Part shown: piece by piece, positions 17,632 to 27,147 of the stretch
Layout of the letters: every line of letters starts with the position of its first letter
Numbering within the stretch: position 1 is the first letter of the stretch
Translations under genes and position numbers: made by a program
The notes under the pieces: generated by a model
What the model was told of the DNA's origin: nothing
Seen by the model: only the letters and a program-made list of their open reading frames with translations
Databases searched by the model: none
Assembly: GCA_025055385.1 (NCBI GenBank)
Contig: JANWXE010000065.1
Span: 1-41,252 of the forward strand
DNA length: 41,252 bases
Reading direction: 5' to 3'
Origin: Burkholderiaceae bacterium
GTDB taxonomy: Bacteria; Pseudomonadota; Gammaproteobacteria; Burkholderiales; Burkholderiaceae_F

Positions 17632-20600
17632 AAGACGATGGTGCGCCGAAGCCGCCTCCGCCCGGGGTGTGAATCTCGAATATATCGCCAGCAGCCATCT
17701 CGGCACTGCCGATATGCGGCAGCTCTTCGACGCGGCCATCAGTGCGGATCACGCGATTCAGGCCGGGCGCACCCGCTTGGCCGCCCGCCAGCCCGAAAGG
17801 CGGGACCACGCGGTTGTTCGACAGGATCGAGGCGGTCATCGGTTCTAAGAATCGAATACAGCGGATACCGCCGTTGCCGCCGCGCCAGCGGCCCGCACCA
17901 CCCGAGCCCGGCCGGATCTCGTAGCGCTCCACGCGCACGGGGAAGCGCAACTCCAGTACTTCCGGGTCGGTGAGGCGTGAATTCGTCATATGCGTTTGCA
18001 CGACGTCGGTACCGTCAAAGCCTTCGCGCGACTGTGCGCCGGCACCCAGATCCAGGATGCCGGCGCCGGACCCACCCGCGATGGTTTCGTAGTACTGATA
18101 ACGCGCGTTGCCAAACGTGAAGTTGTTCATCGTCCCCTGCGCGGACGCAAGCACTCCGAGCGCGCCGTATAAGGCGTTGGTAATGCAGCTCGAGGTCTCG
18201 ACGTTGCCGGCCACCACCGCCGCCGGATAGCGGGGTGCCAGCATCGAGCCAGCTGGGATTACGATGCGCAATGGCTTCAAGCAACCGCTGTTCAGCGGGA
18301 TCTCATCGTCAACCAACGTGCGGAACACATACAGCACCGCCGCTACGCAGATCGCCGAAGGCGCGTTGAAGTTGTTTGGCAGCTGCGGCGAAGTGCCGCT
18401 GAAATCAATTGTCGCCTCCCGCGCGCGGCGGTCCACCGTGATGCGTACGCGGACAATCGCGCCGTTGTCGAGCCGGTACTCGAAGGCGCCGTCGCGCAGC
18501 ACGCCGATGACTCGCCGCACGGATTCCTCGGCGTTGTCCTGCACGTGCCGCATGTAGGCGCGCACCACATCCAACCCATACTCGTCCACTATCTTGAGCA
18601 GCTCTTCGCGTCCTTTCTCGTTGGCAGCGATCTGCGCTTTGAGATCCGCCAAGTTCTGCTGCGGATTGCGTGCCGGATACGGGCCGCTGGTCAGCACCGC
18701 CAAGCACTCGGCCTCTCGCAGGCGGCCAGGCCGCCCCACACCCTGCCCTTCGACCAATAAGAAATTGGTGAACAACACGCCCTCTTCGTCTAACGTCTTC
18801 GAAAACGGCGGCATTGAGCCCGGCGTGATGCCGCCGATGTCGGCATGGTGCCCGCGCGAGGCTACGTAGAACAGGATCTCGCGGCCGGCGCGGTCGAACA
18901 CCGGTGTGATCACCGTGACGTCGGGCAAGTGGGTGCCGCCGTGATACGGATCGTTTATGACGTAAGCATCGCCCGGCTTCATGCGGCCCGCGTTGGCGCG
19001 CATCACGGTCTTGATCGACTCGCTCATCGAGCCCAGGTGTACCGGCATGTGCGGCGCATTGGCGATCAGATTGCCCTCCGCATCGAACACGGCGCAAGAA
19101 AAATCGAGCCGCTCTTTAATGTTCACCGAGTAGGCGGTGTTCTGCAGCCGCACCCCCATCTGCTCGGCGATCGACATAAACAAGTTGTTGAAGACCTCCA
19201 GCATCACCGCATCAGCCTGGGTGCCGACCGACCGCCGCGCCGGGCGCGCCGTCACACGCCGCATCACCAGGCCGCCTGCAGGCGTGATCTGCGCACGCCA
19301 TCCCGGTTCGATCACCGTCGTGGCGTTTTCCTCGGCGACGATGGCAGGCCCGTCGATCGCATCGCCGCCACGCAGCCGCCCGCGCAGGTACAGCGGCGTA
19401 CGCTGCCACTGGCTGTCAAAATACGCTTGCACAAAGGTCGCTGGCGCAGGGCTGCCCCCGCTCGCTAAGCCGCCGTCTCTGCCTGCATCGATCGCCTCGC
19501 CTCCGCCCGACGCCTCCACTGCGACGGTCTCCACGACAAGGCGCCGCTCGCGCATCAGAAAGGAAAACCGCGCCGTATAGGCGGCCTCGAACTGCGCAAC
19601 CATCGCGGGCAGCGCATCAAAATGGACCGGCAGCGCCGTGTCGGTGCCCTCGTACTTTAAGTGCACGCGCCGCTGCAGACGGATGCGCTCGCGCGGCACG
19701 CCCTGCGCCACGAGCTCCGCGCTGGCCGCCTCTGCGAGGACCGCGAGCCTCGCCTCGACCTGCGGCATCGTCTGCGGCAGCAGTGGACTCTCCACGGTGG
19801 CCTCGCGCAGCACCGCCTGATCCGCAAGCCCCATGCCGTAGGCCGACAACACGCCGGCGAGCGGATGCACGAAGATCGAGGTCATGCCGAGCGCGTCGGC
19901 CACCGCACAGGCATGCTGGCCGCCCGCGCCGCCGAACACCGTCAGCGTGTAGCGCGTCACGTCATGCCCGCGTTGCACGGAGATACGTTTGATCGCCTCG
20001 GCCATGTTGCCGACCGCGATCTGCAGAAAGCCGGCGGCCACCTGCTCGGGCGTTTTCTTTTGGCCGGTGGCGCGTTCGATCTCGGCGGCGAGCTCGGCAA
20101 ACCGTGTGCGCACGATGGCGGCATCGAGCGGCTGATCGCCGCTCGGCCCAAAGACGCGCGGAAAGTATTCGGGCTGGATGCGGCCGAGCATGACGTTCGC
20201 ATCGGTGACGGTCAGCGGCCCACCGCGCCGGTAGCAGGCCGGGCCGGGGTTCGCACCGGCGGAATCCGGCCCCACCCGCATGCGCGCACCATCGAAATGC
20301 AGGATCGAGCCGCCGCCGGCGGCAACTGTATGGATGCTCATCATCGGCGCGCGCATCCGCACGCCCGCCACCGTCGTCTCAAACGAGCGCTCGAACTCGC
20401 CCGCGTAGTGCGAGACGTCGGTGGAGGTCCCGCCCATGTCGAAGCCGATCACGCGCTCGAAGCCCGCCGCCAGGCTAGCCCGCACCATACCGACGATACC
20501 GCCGGCAGGCCCCGAGAGGATCGCATCCTTGCCCTGGAAGCGGTGCGCATCGGTCAGGCCGCCGTTGCTCTGCATGAACAGTAGCCGTACGCCCGGCAGC

Positions 20601-21295
20601 TCGGCCGCCACCTGCTCGACGTAGCGGCGCAGGATGGGCGACAGATAGGCGTCGACGACCGTGGTGTCGCCGCGCGCCACGAGTTTGATCAGCGGGCTGA
20701 CCTCGTGCGATACCGACACCTGCGGGAACCCGACCTGCCGCGCGATCTGGGCGATGCGCTGCTCGTGCTGCGGGTAGCGGTAGGCATGCATCAGCACGAT
20801 CGCCACCGCCCGCAGGCCGTCGCGGTAAACGCCCTCGAGCGCGCGCCGGATGGCCTCCTCGTTCAACGGCTGCACGATCTCGCCGTGCGCGCCGATGCGC
20901 TCCTGCACCTCGATCACCTGCGCGTACAGCAGCTCCGGCAGCACGATACGGCGATCGAACAGGCGTGGCCGGTTCTGATACGCGATCCGCAGCGCATCCC
21001 GGAAGCCCTTCGTGATCACCAGTACGGTCGGCTCGCCTTTACGCTCCAGCAGCGCATTGGTGGCCACCGTCGTGCCCATCTTCACGCACGCGATCTGCTG
21101 CACCGGGATCGGTTCTCCCGGCGCCACCCCCAGCAGGTGGCGGATGCCGGCGATCGCCGCGTCGCGATAGCGCTCCGGGTTTTCCGACAGCAGCTTATGC
21201 GTCACCAGCGTGCCGTCCGGGCGCCGGGCCACGATGTCGGTGAACGTGCCACCGCGATCGATCCAGAACTGCCATTTGCCGTCTGCGCTGCCCAT
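17630..21295 (-). CDS. ATP-dependent 5-oxoprolinase-type fused hydantoinase A/B protein
   Basis: Predicted cytoplasmic enzyme that opens the lactam ring of 5-oxoproline (or a related hydantoin-like compound) using ATP. Its 1221 residues are one chain carrying both HyuA and HyuB parts, as in eukaryotic-type OPLAH. The HyuA half (about 1-700) begins with the nucleotide-binding [12 protein letters not shown] and has SGPAGGIVG and [11 protein letters not shown] (about 285-295), the ASKHA phosphate loops. The HyuB half (about 710-1215) contains [41 protein letters not shown] and the terminal HTPGGGGFG. Substrate assignment to 5-oxoproline is inferred from the fusion, the IDRGGTFTD signature and the divergent TRAP transporter. 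N-methylhydantoin or acetone carboxylase-like roles are less likely. Confidence 0.85.
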   Translation of the reverse strand: MGSADGKWQFWIDRGGTFTDIVARRPDGTLVTHKLLSENPERYRDAAIAGIRHLLGVAPGEPIPVQQIACVKMGTTVATNALLERKGEPTVLVITKGFRDALRIAYQNRPRLFDRRIVLPELLYAQVIEVQERIGAHGEIVQPLNEEAIRRALEGVYRDGLRAVAIVLMHAYRYPQHEQRIAQIARQVGFPQVSVSHEVSPLIKLVARGDTTVVDAYLSPILRRYVEQVAAELPGVRLLFMQSNGGLTDAHRFQGKDAILSGPAGGIVGMVRASLAAGFERVIGFDMGGTSTDVSHYAGEFERSFETTVAGVRMRAPMMSIHTVAAGGGSILHFDGARMRVGPDSAGANPGPACYRRGGPLTVTDANVMLGRIQPEYFPRVFGPSGDQPLDAAIVRTRFAELAAEIERATGQKKTPEQVAAGFLQIAVGNMAEAIKRISVQRGHDVTRYTLTVFGGAGGQHACAVADALGMTSIFVHPLAGVLSAYGMGLADQAVLREATVESPLLPQTMPQVEARLAVLAEAASAELVAQGVPRERIRLQRRVHLKYEGTDTALPVHFDALPAMVAQFEAAYTARFSFLMRERRLVVETVAVEASGGGEAIDAGRDGGLASGGSPAPATFVQAYFDSQWQRTPLYLRGRLRGGDAIDGPAIVAEENATTVIEPGWRAQITPAGGLVMRRVTARPARRSVGTQADAVMLEVFNNLFMSIAEQMGVRLQNTAYSVNIKERLDFSCAVFDAEGNLIANAPHMPVHLGSMSESIKTVMRANAGRMKPGDAYVINDPYHGGTHLPDVTVITPVFDRAGREILFYVASRGHHADIGGITPGSMPPFSKTLDEEGVLFTNFLLVEGQGVGRPGRLREAECLAVLTSGPYPARNPQQNLADLKAQIAANEKGREELLKIVDEYGLDVVRAYMRHVQDNAEESVRRVIGVLRDGAFEYRLDNGAIVRVRITVDRRAREATIDFSGTSPQLPNNFNAPSAICVAAVLYVFRTLVDDEIPLNSGCLKPLRIVIPAGSMLAPRYPAAVVAGNVETSSCITNALYGALGVLASAQGTMNNFTFGNARYQYYETIAGGSGAGILDLGAGAQSREGFDGTDVVQTHMTNSRLTDPEVLELRFPVRVERYEIRPGSGGAGRWRGGNGGIRCIRFLEPMTASILSNNRVVPPFGLAGGQAGAPGLNRVIRTDGRVEELPHIGSAEMAAGDIFEIHTPGGGGFGAPSS

Positions 21296-21379
21296 GTCGC
21301 TTGCCCCGCTTGCCCGGCACGGCGGTGCGCCTTGACAGTCCGCCCACCGGGTGTTGCGTCGATGCTAGCCGTTTCTCCG

Positions 21380-21403
21380 GGGCGATGCGTTTCGCCCTAC
21401 ACT
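21380..21403 (+). promoter_or_regulatory. Candidate dctP -10 element with abutting inverted repeat
   Basis: TACACT (21398-21403) lies 33 bp before dctP. Immediately upstream is GGGCGA-TGCGTT-TCGCCC (21380-21397), a perfect 6-bp-arm inverted repeat where a regulator could sit between the -35 and -10 positions. A perfect TTGACA occurs at 21332-21337 but is too far away to pair with this -10. The 141-bp gap also has to serve the divergent oxoprolinase gene. Confidence 0.3.
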
Positions 21404-21436
21404 GTCCGCACCATCGACCCACGAAGCGGGAGTGCG

Positions 21437-22408
21437 ATGATGAAATCAAACCCCTTTGTTGCCTTGTTGCTCGCCGGCGCCATGACGGTAGCCTCGGCGC
21501 AAACCAAGTGGGATCTGCCCGCCGCTTATCCGGCGAGCAACTTCCACAGCGAAAACCTGGTGCAATTTGCCAAAGACGTGGAGAAGCTTTCCGGTGGCAA
21601 ACTGCTGATCACCGTGCACCCGAATGCCTCGCTGTTCAAGGCGCCGGAGATCAAGCGCGCCGTGCAGGGAGGCCAAGCGCAGATCGGGGAGATCCTGATC
21701 TCCAACTTCGCAAACGAGAATCCGCTGTTCGGCATCGACGTGTTGCCGTTTATCGCCACCAGCTATGAGGCCGCGCGCAAGTTAGACCGCGCCTCGCGTC
21801 CAGCGCTAGAGAAACTGCTGGCCTCGCAGGGGCTGCGGTTGCTGTACACCGTGCCGTGGCCGCCGCAGGGACTGTTCGCCAAGAAGCCGCTCAATTCGGC
21901 GAGCGACCTCAAGGGCGTGAAGTTCCGCGCCTACAACCCGGCCACGGCCAAAATCGCGGAGATGTTCGGCGCGCAGCCGGTGACGATCCAGGCCGCGGAG
22001 CTGTCGCAGGCGATGGCCACCGGCGTGGTGGAGTCCTACATCTCCTCGGGTGCCACCGGATTCGACACCAAGACCTTCGAGCATCTGAAGTACTTCTACG
22101 ACACGCAGGCCTGGCTGCCGAAGAACGCGGTCATCGTGAACCAAAGGGCATTCGACGCGCTCGACAAGGCCACGCAGGAGGCGCTGCTGAAGGCCGCCGC
22201 CGAGGCGGAGCGGCGCGGCTGGGCGGTGTCGCAGGAGAAGACCAAGTGGTACCTGGACCAGTTGAAGGCCAACGGCATGAACGTGCTGCCACCGCCCGCG
22301 AAGATGACCGAGGAGTTCAAGAAGGTCGGTGATGTAATGGTCGAGGACTGGCTGAAGAAGGCCGGGCCGGAGGGCCAGGCGATCCTGGACGCCTACCGGA
22401 AGATGTGA
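21437..22408 (+). CDS. dctP: TRAP transporter periplasmic substrate-binding protein (DctP family)
   Basis: Extracytoplasmic receptor of a TRAP transporter, 323 residues. A signal peptide is visible (MMKSNPFVALLLAGAMTVAS, cleavage after ASAQ). The family core GVKFRAYNPATAKIAEMFGA contains the conserved Arg that clamps the ligand carboxylate, followed by AAELSQAMATGVVESYISSG. The frame is open for some 240 codons upstream, but those lie opposite the oxoprolinase gene; the tandem ATG at 21437 follows GGGAG and starts the signal peptide. The next gene overlaps its stop (TGATG). Known members bind small carboxylates including pyroglutamate, and the neighbouring oxoprolinase makes that ligand plausible. 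Confidence 0.93.
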   Translation: MMKSNPFVALLLAGAMTVASAQTKWDLPAAYPASNFHSENLVQFAKDVEKLSGGKLLITVHPNASLFKAPEIKRAVQGGQAQIGEILISNFANENPLFGIDVLPFIATSYEAARKLDRASRPALEKLLASQGLRLLYTVPWPPQGLFAKKPLNSASDLKGVKFRAYNPATAKIAEMFGAQPVTIQAAELSQAMATGVVESYISSGATGFDTKTFEHLKYFYDTQAWLPKNAVIVNQRAFDALDKATQEALLKAAAEAERRGWAVSQEKTKWYLDQLKANGMNVLPPPAKMTEEFKKVGDVMVEDWLKKAGPEGQAILDAYRKM

Positions 22409-22917
22409 TGCGCGGTCTGCTGGACCGCGCCTACGACGTGGCCGCCTACCTGGCGGCCGTCTGTCTGATCGGCCTGCTGGCGATGGTGCTGCTGTCGATC
22501 GCCGGCAGGCTTTTCCATTTCTTCGTACCTGGCACCGACGCCTATGCCGGCTACTTAATGGCAGCCTGCGGGTTCCTCGCGCTCGCTCATACCCTGAAGC
22601 GCGGCGAACACATCCGCGTGACGCTGCTGCTGGCGCGACTGCGCGGCCGCTTGCGCTACGGCGTCGAGCTGTGGGCGCTGGCGGTGACGGCCATCCTGGC
22701 CGCGGTCTTCGCCTGGTTCAGCCTGCGGCTGGTCTGGCAGTCGTGGGTCTTCAAGGACGTGTCCACCGGCACCGATGCGACGCCGCTGTGGATCCCGCAA
22801 CTGGCGATGGCAGCCGGCGCCTGCCTGTTCGCGGTGGCGCTGATCGACGAATGCATCGGCCAGTTAAGGCGCCGGCGCGCACCGCACATGCCGGCCGAGG
22901 CGCTGCGCAACGAGTAG
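22408..22917 (+). CDS. dctQ: TRAP transporter small permease (DctQ family)
   Basis: Small four-helix inner-membrane subunit, 169 residues. Hydrophobic segments lie near residues 12-35, 48-65, 88-110 and 128-148. The conserved LAHTLKRGEHIRVTLLLARL lies between helices two and three, as is usual in DctQ. It starts at the ATG overlapping the dctP stop and is followed by dctM after 4 bp, so the three genes are translationally linked. Confidence 0.9.
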   Translation: MRGLLDRAYDVAAYLAAVCLIGLLAMVLLSIAGRLFHFFVPGTDAYAGYLMAACGFLALAHTLKRGEHIRVTLLLARLRGRLRYGVELWALAVTAILAAVFAWFSLRLVWQSWVFKDVSTGTDATPLWIPQLAMAAGACLFAVALIDECIGQLRRRRAPHMPAEALRNE

Positions 22918-22921
22918 CCCG

Positions 22922-24223
22922 ATGGGCGAGGTCGGCATCGCGCTGCTGCTGATCGTCGCGCTCTTTCTGCTGCTCGCCAGCGGGGTCTGGATCGGTCTGG
23001 CGTTGATGGGCGTGGCCTGGGTCGGCATGGAGTTGTTCTCGAACCGGCCGGCCGGTGATGCGATGGCGGTCACGGTCTGGGGCGCCGCCTCCAGTTGGAC
23101 GTTGACGGCGCTGCCGCTGTTCATCTGGATGGGCGAGATTCTGTTCCGCACCCGCCTGTCGGAAGACATGTTCCGCGCCCTCGCCCCATGGATGAACCGC
23201 TTGCCAGGGCGACTGCTGCATACGAACGTGGTGGGCTGCACGATCTTTGCCGCCGTCTCCGGCTCCTCCGCCGCCACCTGCGCAACGATCGGCAAGATGA
23301 CGCTGCCGGAACTGGCCCGGCGCGGCTATCCCGACCACATGGTGGTCGGCACGCTGGCCGGCGCCGGCACGCTCGGCCTGCTGATCCCGCCGTCGATCAT
23401 CATGATCGTCTACGGCGTGATGGCCGATGTCTCGATCGCCAAACTGTTCGTCGCCGGCGTGCTGCCGGGCCTGCTGCTGGCGCTGCTGTTCTCCGGCTAC
23501 ATCGTCGCCTGGTCGCTGCTGAATCCCCACCGGATCCCGGCGGCTGAGGCGCAGCCACGCCTCGCCGAACGGCTGCGCGCAGCCCGCCACCTGATCCCGG
23601 TCGTGCTGCTGATCGCGTTCGTGATCGTGTCCATCTACGCCGGCATCGCCACCGCCACCGAGGCGGCCGCGCTCGGGGTGGTCGGTGCGCTGCTGCTGGC
23701 CGCGAGCCAGCGCGCGCTGACGGTGCGCACCTTCGTCGATTCGCTGCTCGGCGCCACGCGCCTGTTCTGCATGATCGCGCTGATCCTGGCAGGCGCTGCC
23801 TTCCTGACGCTGGCGATGGGCTACATCGGGCTGCCGCGTCACCTGGCGCAATGGATCGGCTCGCTCGGGCTGTCGCAGTTCGAGCTGCTGCTCGCCCTGA
23901 TGCTCTTTTATATCTTGCTCGGCTGCTTCCTGGACGGCATTTCGATGGTGGTCCTGACGATGGGTGTGGTGCTGCCGAGCGTGCAGGCCGCCGGCATCGA
24001 CCTGCTGTGGTTCGGCATTTTCATCGTGATCGTGGTCGAGATGGCGCAGATCACGCCGCCGGTCGGCTTCAACCTTTTCGTGCTGCAGGGCATGACGGGC
24101 CGCCAGCTGCCGTGGATCGCCCGCGCCGCGGCGCCGATGTTCGTGTTAATGGTCGTCGCCGCCATGTTGATCTTTTTCTTTCCGCAGCTTGTCACCTACC
24201 TGCCGGGCCGCATGCGCCTGTAA
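22922..24223 (+). CDS. dctM: TRAP transporter large permease (DctM family)
   Basis: Large inner-membrane subunit that carries out sodium-coupled substrate transport. Its 433 residues with about 12 hydrophobic helices match the usual DctM length. Characteristic segments are LPLFIWMGEILFRT, AVSGSSAATCATIGKMTLPE, GTLGLLIPPSIIMIVYG, FLDGISMVVLTMGVVLP and MAQITPPVGFNLFVLQGM. The gene is intact and ends 5 bp before the start of the decayed dadA copy, which suggests dadA once belonged to the same transcript. Confidence 0.95.
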   Translation: MGEVGIALLLIVALFLLLASGVWIGLALMGVAWVGMELFSNRPAGDAMAVTVWGAASSWTLTALPLFIWMGEILFRTRLSEDMFRALAPWMNRLPGRLLHTNVVGCTIFAAVSGSSAATCATIGKMTLPELARRGYPDHMVVGTLAGAGTLGLLIPPSIIMIVYGVMADVSIAKLFVAGVLPGLLLALLFSGYIVAWSLLNPHRIPAAEAQPRLAERLRAARHLIPVVLLIAFVIVSIYAGIATATEAAALGVVGALLLAASQRALTVRTFVDSLLGATRLFCMIALILAGAAFLTLAMGYIGLPRHLAQWIGSLGLSQFELLLALMLFYILLGCFLDGISMVVLTMGVVLPSVQAAGIDLLWFGIFIVIVVEMAQITPPVGFNLFVLQGMTGRQLPWIARAAAPMFVLMVVAAMLIFFFPQLVTYLPGRMRL

Positions 24224-24228
24224 GCCCG

Positions 24229-24930
24229 ATGCATGGGGTCGTAATCGGCGCCGCTGTCGCCGCTGTCGTCGGCTTTACCAACACCTGGTGTCTACGCCAA
24301 CGCCGGCTTGAAGTTTCCCTCGTGAAGCGGCACGCAGCGGTCGCGCAGAAAGGAAGCTTCGCTAACGGGGCGCCCGGTGTACGTCATGCGCTGGGCGCAG
24401 CCCGGTATGGCGCGCAAGGTACTCGCCGACTGGCTGCGGCGGCGCGCGCCGGTGCGGCTGCGGCCGATGCTCGACCCCGCGCTGTGGCAGTGGCTGCGAC
24501 GCTGGTGGTGCGAGTGCGAGCTCGTGCGGTACCAGCGCCATCTGGCGCGGCTGCGGCCGCTGGCGTTCTGTAGTCGCGCCGAGCTGCGCGCGCTGCGCGA
24601 GCGATTGGTGCTGCGCGACGAGACGGCTGCCGGTTGCTGCCGGGGTTCCGCACCGCGCGGACATGGGAACACTACGCGCCGGCGCGGCAAGCGGTCTCAG
24701 TCTGGCATGCCATGAAAACCGCATTTCGCTCTTTCCGCTAAACGGCTATTCGGCGACCGTGCGCATCGCCGGCCGTGCCGTCGCGCCGCGCCGCGCACCG
24801 ATAGACGAATACAAAAAGGCCGCGCTAACACCGCTGGGCCATCGGCTGTGCATCGCGGGCACTGCCGAAACTTCGCGCGCGGCGGCAGCCGGCCCCCGGC
24901 GTTGCGAACACTACTTGCGGTGGCGCGCGA
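24229..24930 (+). pseudogene. dadA: Decayed D-amino acid dehydrogenase (DadA-like FAD oxidoreductase)
   Basis: No single frame is open across this stretch, but pieces in three frames line up in order with DadA. (1) 24229 onward: MHGVVIGAAVAAVVG, then LEVSLVKRHAAVAQKGSFANG, the FAD-binding N-terminus with its GxGxxG glycine changed to Ala. (2) Frame shift near 24370, then PGMARKVLADWLRRRAP, LDPALWQWLRRWW and SRAELRALRERL. (3) Shift near 24633, then FRTARTWEHYAPAR. (4) After a loss of roughly 150-180 residues, LNGYSATVRIAG, IDEYKKAALTPLG and CIAGTAE from near the usual C-terminus. (5) A further shift to FARGGSRPPALRTLLAVARD. The last 50 or so residues are absent. Intact relatives are about 420-430 residues. 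Alignment is from memory of the family, so segment borders are approximate. The product cannot be functional. Confidence 0.8.
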
Positions 24931-24984
24931 TCCAGAAGGTCTGGCGCTTGCCGTTACGCCGCAGGCACAGCGTAACATCGCGCC

Positions 24985-26448
24985 ATGGGCTTGGCGCTCT
25001 ATTCGGTTGCGCAGCTGCGTGCGCTGGAACAGTCCGCGCAGCGCGAACTCGCCCCGGGCACGCTGATGCAGCGCGCAGGCATGGCGGCGGCGCGCGCGAT
25101 CGGCCGCCGCATCGGCAACGCCCGCCGCATCGTGGTGGTCTGCGGCGCCGGCAACAATGGCGGCGATGGCTATGTCACCGCCTCGGAGTTGGCTCGGCGC
25201 GGCCACGCAGTCGTCTGCTGGGCCCTTGCGCCGCCGGCAACCGAGGATGCGCGCGCAGCGGCGGCCGCCTGGCGGGCCGGCGGTGGCACGGTGGTCGTGT
25301 CGCTTGATGCTGCCCAACGCGTCGACGTGGTTGTGGACGCGATGCTAGGAATTGGCCTGACGCGCCCGCTAGCTGACACCTACCTTGCCGCCGCGCAATG
25401 GATGCGCACGCTGCCGGCGCGCAGTGTGTTCGCGCTGGACGTACCAAGCGGTTTAGACGCCGACCGCGGCAGTTGGGTCGGAGGTGTGCCGGGTGTGCAC
25501 GCCGGCACCACGATCACCTTTCTCGGCGCGAAGCCTGGATTGTTCACAGCGGCGGGATGCGATGCAGCCGGTGAAGTCGTCGTCGATACGTTGGGGCTGC
25601 AACCCTCACCTGCACAATGCTGGCGATCGGATCCAACCGATTTTGCTGGAGTCTGCCAGCCCCGCAGGCGCGACACACATAAGGGCACATTCGGCACGCT
25701 CGGGGTGCTGGGCGGCAATGTCGGCATGGTGGGCGCCGCCCTGCTCGCCGCGCGCGCCGGGCTGCGCCTGGGTGCTGGGCGTGTGGTCGTAGAATGCATC
25801 GGCGCGCGCGAGCTTCAGCTCGACTGGGCCTGCCCCGAACTCATGTTGCGCGGGCTCGATTTGGAGGCGCTTTCGGCGCTGGTCGCCGGCTGTGGACTGG
25901 GCAGCGATCCGCCCGCACGCGCGGCGCTTGCGCGTACGCTTGCCTTTCCGCGCCCCTTACTGTTGGACGCCGATGCCTTAAACCTCCTAGCTGCCAATGC
26001 TGATTTGCTCGCCGCCCTGAAGACTCGCACAGCACCCACCGTGCTGACGCCGCACCCGCTAGAGGCAGCGCGTCTGCTCGCCGTGTCGGTGCGCGACGTG
26101 CAGCAGGACCGCTTACACGCGGCCAAGGCCCTTTCACAGGCAAGCGGCAGTTTCGTCGTGCTGAAAGGCGCAGGCAGCGTAATTGCCGCGCCGGATGGAA
26201 GGGCATGGATCAATCCGACTGGCGGCCCTGCGTTGGCAACGGCCGGCAGCGGTGATGTGCTTGCCGGAATGATCGGCGCGCTGCTCGCGCAGGGCTATGA
26301 CGTGCGTGAGGCCACGCTTGCGGGCGTCTGGCTGCACGGTGCGGCGGCGGAGATCCACGGCGGCGACTGCGGCCTTGCCGCGAGCGAAATCGCCGCGCTC
26401 GCCGCGCAACGTCTGCAGCAACTGCGCCGCGCGGCGTCAGCCCGATAA
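24985..26448 (+). CDS. nnrD: Bifunctional NAD(P)H-hydrate epimerase / ADP-dependent dehydratase
   Basis: Metabolite-repair enzyme of 487 residues that epimerises and dehydrates the damaged cofactors NADHX and NADPHX. The N-terminal YjeF_N epimerase domain (about 1-210) has VVVCGAGNNGGDGYVTASEL. The C-terminal ribokinase-like dehydratase domain (about 215-487) has GTFGTLGVLGGNVGMVGAAL, the LTPHPLEAARLL block and NPTGGPALATAGSGDVLAGM with its catalytic-type Asp. Start ATG at 24985 begins at the family N-terminus, with no obvious ribosome site. The last 12 bp overlap the end of the facing ABC ATPase gene. Confidence 0.94.
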   Translation: MGLALYSVAQLRALEQSAQRELAPGTLMQRAGMAAARAIGRRIGNARRIVVVCGAGNNGGDGYVTASELARRGHAVVCWALAPPATEDARAAAAAWRAGGGTVVVSLDAAQRVDVVVDAMLGIGLTRPLADTYLAAAQWMRTLPARSVFALDVPSGLDADRGSWVGGVPGVHAGTTITFLGAKPGLFTAAGCDAAGEVVVDTLGLQPSPAQCWRSDPTDFAGVCQPRRRDTHKGTFGTLGVLGGNVGMVGAALLAARAGLRLGAGRVVVECIGARELQLDWACPELMLRGLDLEALSALVAGCGLGSDPPARAALARTLAFPRPLLLDADALNLLAANADLLAALKTRTAPTVLTPHPLEAARLLAVSVRDVQQDRLHAAKALSQASGSFVVLKGAGSVIAAPDGRAWINPTGGPALATAGSGDVLAGMIGALLAQGYDVREATLAGVWLHGAAAEIHGGDCGLAASEIAALAAQRLQQLRRAASAR

Positions 26449-27123
26449 CAGGCGGCCGCCCTGCAGCGCGATACGACGCTGGCAGCGGCTGGCAATGGCC
26501 GGATCATGTGTGACCAACACCAGGGTCGATCCCGCCTCGCGGTTCAACTCGAACATGAGATCGATCACGGCGGCACCCGTGTTCGCATCCAGGCTGCCGG
26601 TCGGTTCGTCAGCGAGCAAAATGGGCGGCCGCGCCACGAAGGCGCGCGCCAGCGCCACGCGCTGCTGCTCGCCGCCGGACAGCGTCTTCGGATAGTGATG
26701 CAATCGGTCGCCCAAGCCAACGCGCTGCAACAGCTCGGTGGCGGCCGCAAGCGGCGTGGCGCCGTTCGGGCGCCGTCCCGACAGCTCCAGCGGCAGCAGC
26801 ACGTTTTCCAGGGCCGTTAAGTGCGGCAGCAACTGGAAGGACTGGAACACGAAGCCGATTTTTTCCGCCCGCAGGCGCGCCCGGCCGTCCTCGTCGAGCG
26901 CGAAAAGATCGATGTCAAAGAGCCGCACCCGACCCTGCGTAGGCGTATCAAGCCCAGCCAGAAGTCCAAGCAGCGTCGACTTGCCGGATCCGGAGGGGCC
27001 AGTGATGGCCACCGTCTCGCCGGCGTTAATCGTCACGTTGATATCATCCAAAATCGTTAGCAGACCGCTTACGTCCTGAACGGTCTTGCCGAGGCCCTGC
27101 GCCTCGATTGCGTTGATCGTCAT
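26437..27123 (-). CDS. LolD/YbbA/MacB-type ABC transporter ATP-binding protein without adjacent permease
   Basis: ATPase of 228 residues from the lipoprotein-export/MacB-like class. All motifs are intact: Walker A GPSGSGKST, Q-loop FVFQSFQLLPHL, signature LSGGEQQRVALARAF, Walker B ILLADEPTGSLD and the switch His in VLVTHD. In E. coli the related ybbA also sits back to back with tesA and is followed by its FtsX-type permease ybbP. Here the next gene is the facing nnrD, so the permease is missing from this locus. Only 24 bp separate the starts of this gene and tesA, so the promoters must overlap or lie within coding sequence. Confidence 0.9.
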   Translation of the reverse strand: MTINAIEAQGLGKTVQDVSGLLTILDDINVTINAGETVAITGPSGSGKSTLLGLLAGLDTPTQGRVRLFDIDLFALDEDGRARLRAEKIGFVFQSFQLLPHLTALENVLLPLELSGRRPNGATPLAAATELLQRVGLGDRLHHYPKTLSGGEQQRVALARAFVARPPILLADEPTGSLDANTGAAVIDLMFELNREAGSTLVLVTHDPAIASRCQRRIALQGGRLLSG

Positions 27124-27147
27124 CGGGCGATCCGCACCACGTCAGCC

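Noticed and set aside
20705-21436. A much longer N-terminus for the TRAP binding protein
   Set aside because: The frame is open but lies antisense to the oxoprolinase gene, is rich in His, Arg and Gln as GC-rich shadows are, and a signal peptide with ribosome site begins at 21437.
22751-23851. Long minus-strand frame opposite dctQ/dctM, rich in Gln, Arg, Asp and His
   Set aside because: Composition is that of an antisense shadow of hydrophobic coding sequence, and dctQ and dctM are clear on the plus strand.
24663-25307. Open frames near the start of nnrD as a separate small gene
   Set aside because: The useful part matches the DadA C-terminal region and the rest is out of frame with nnrD, so it is better explained as pseudogene plus shadow.
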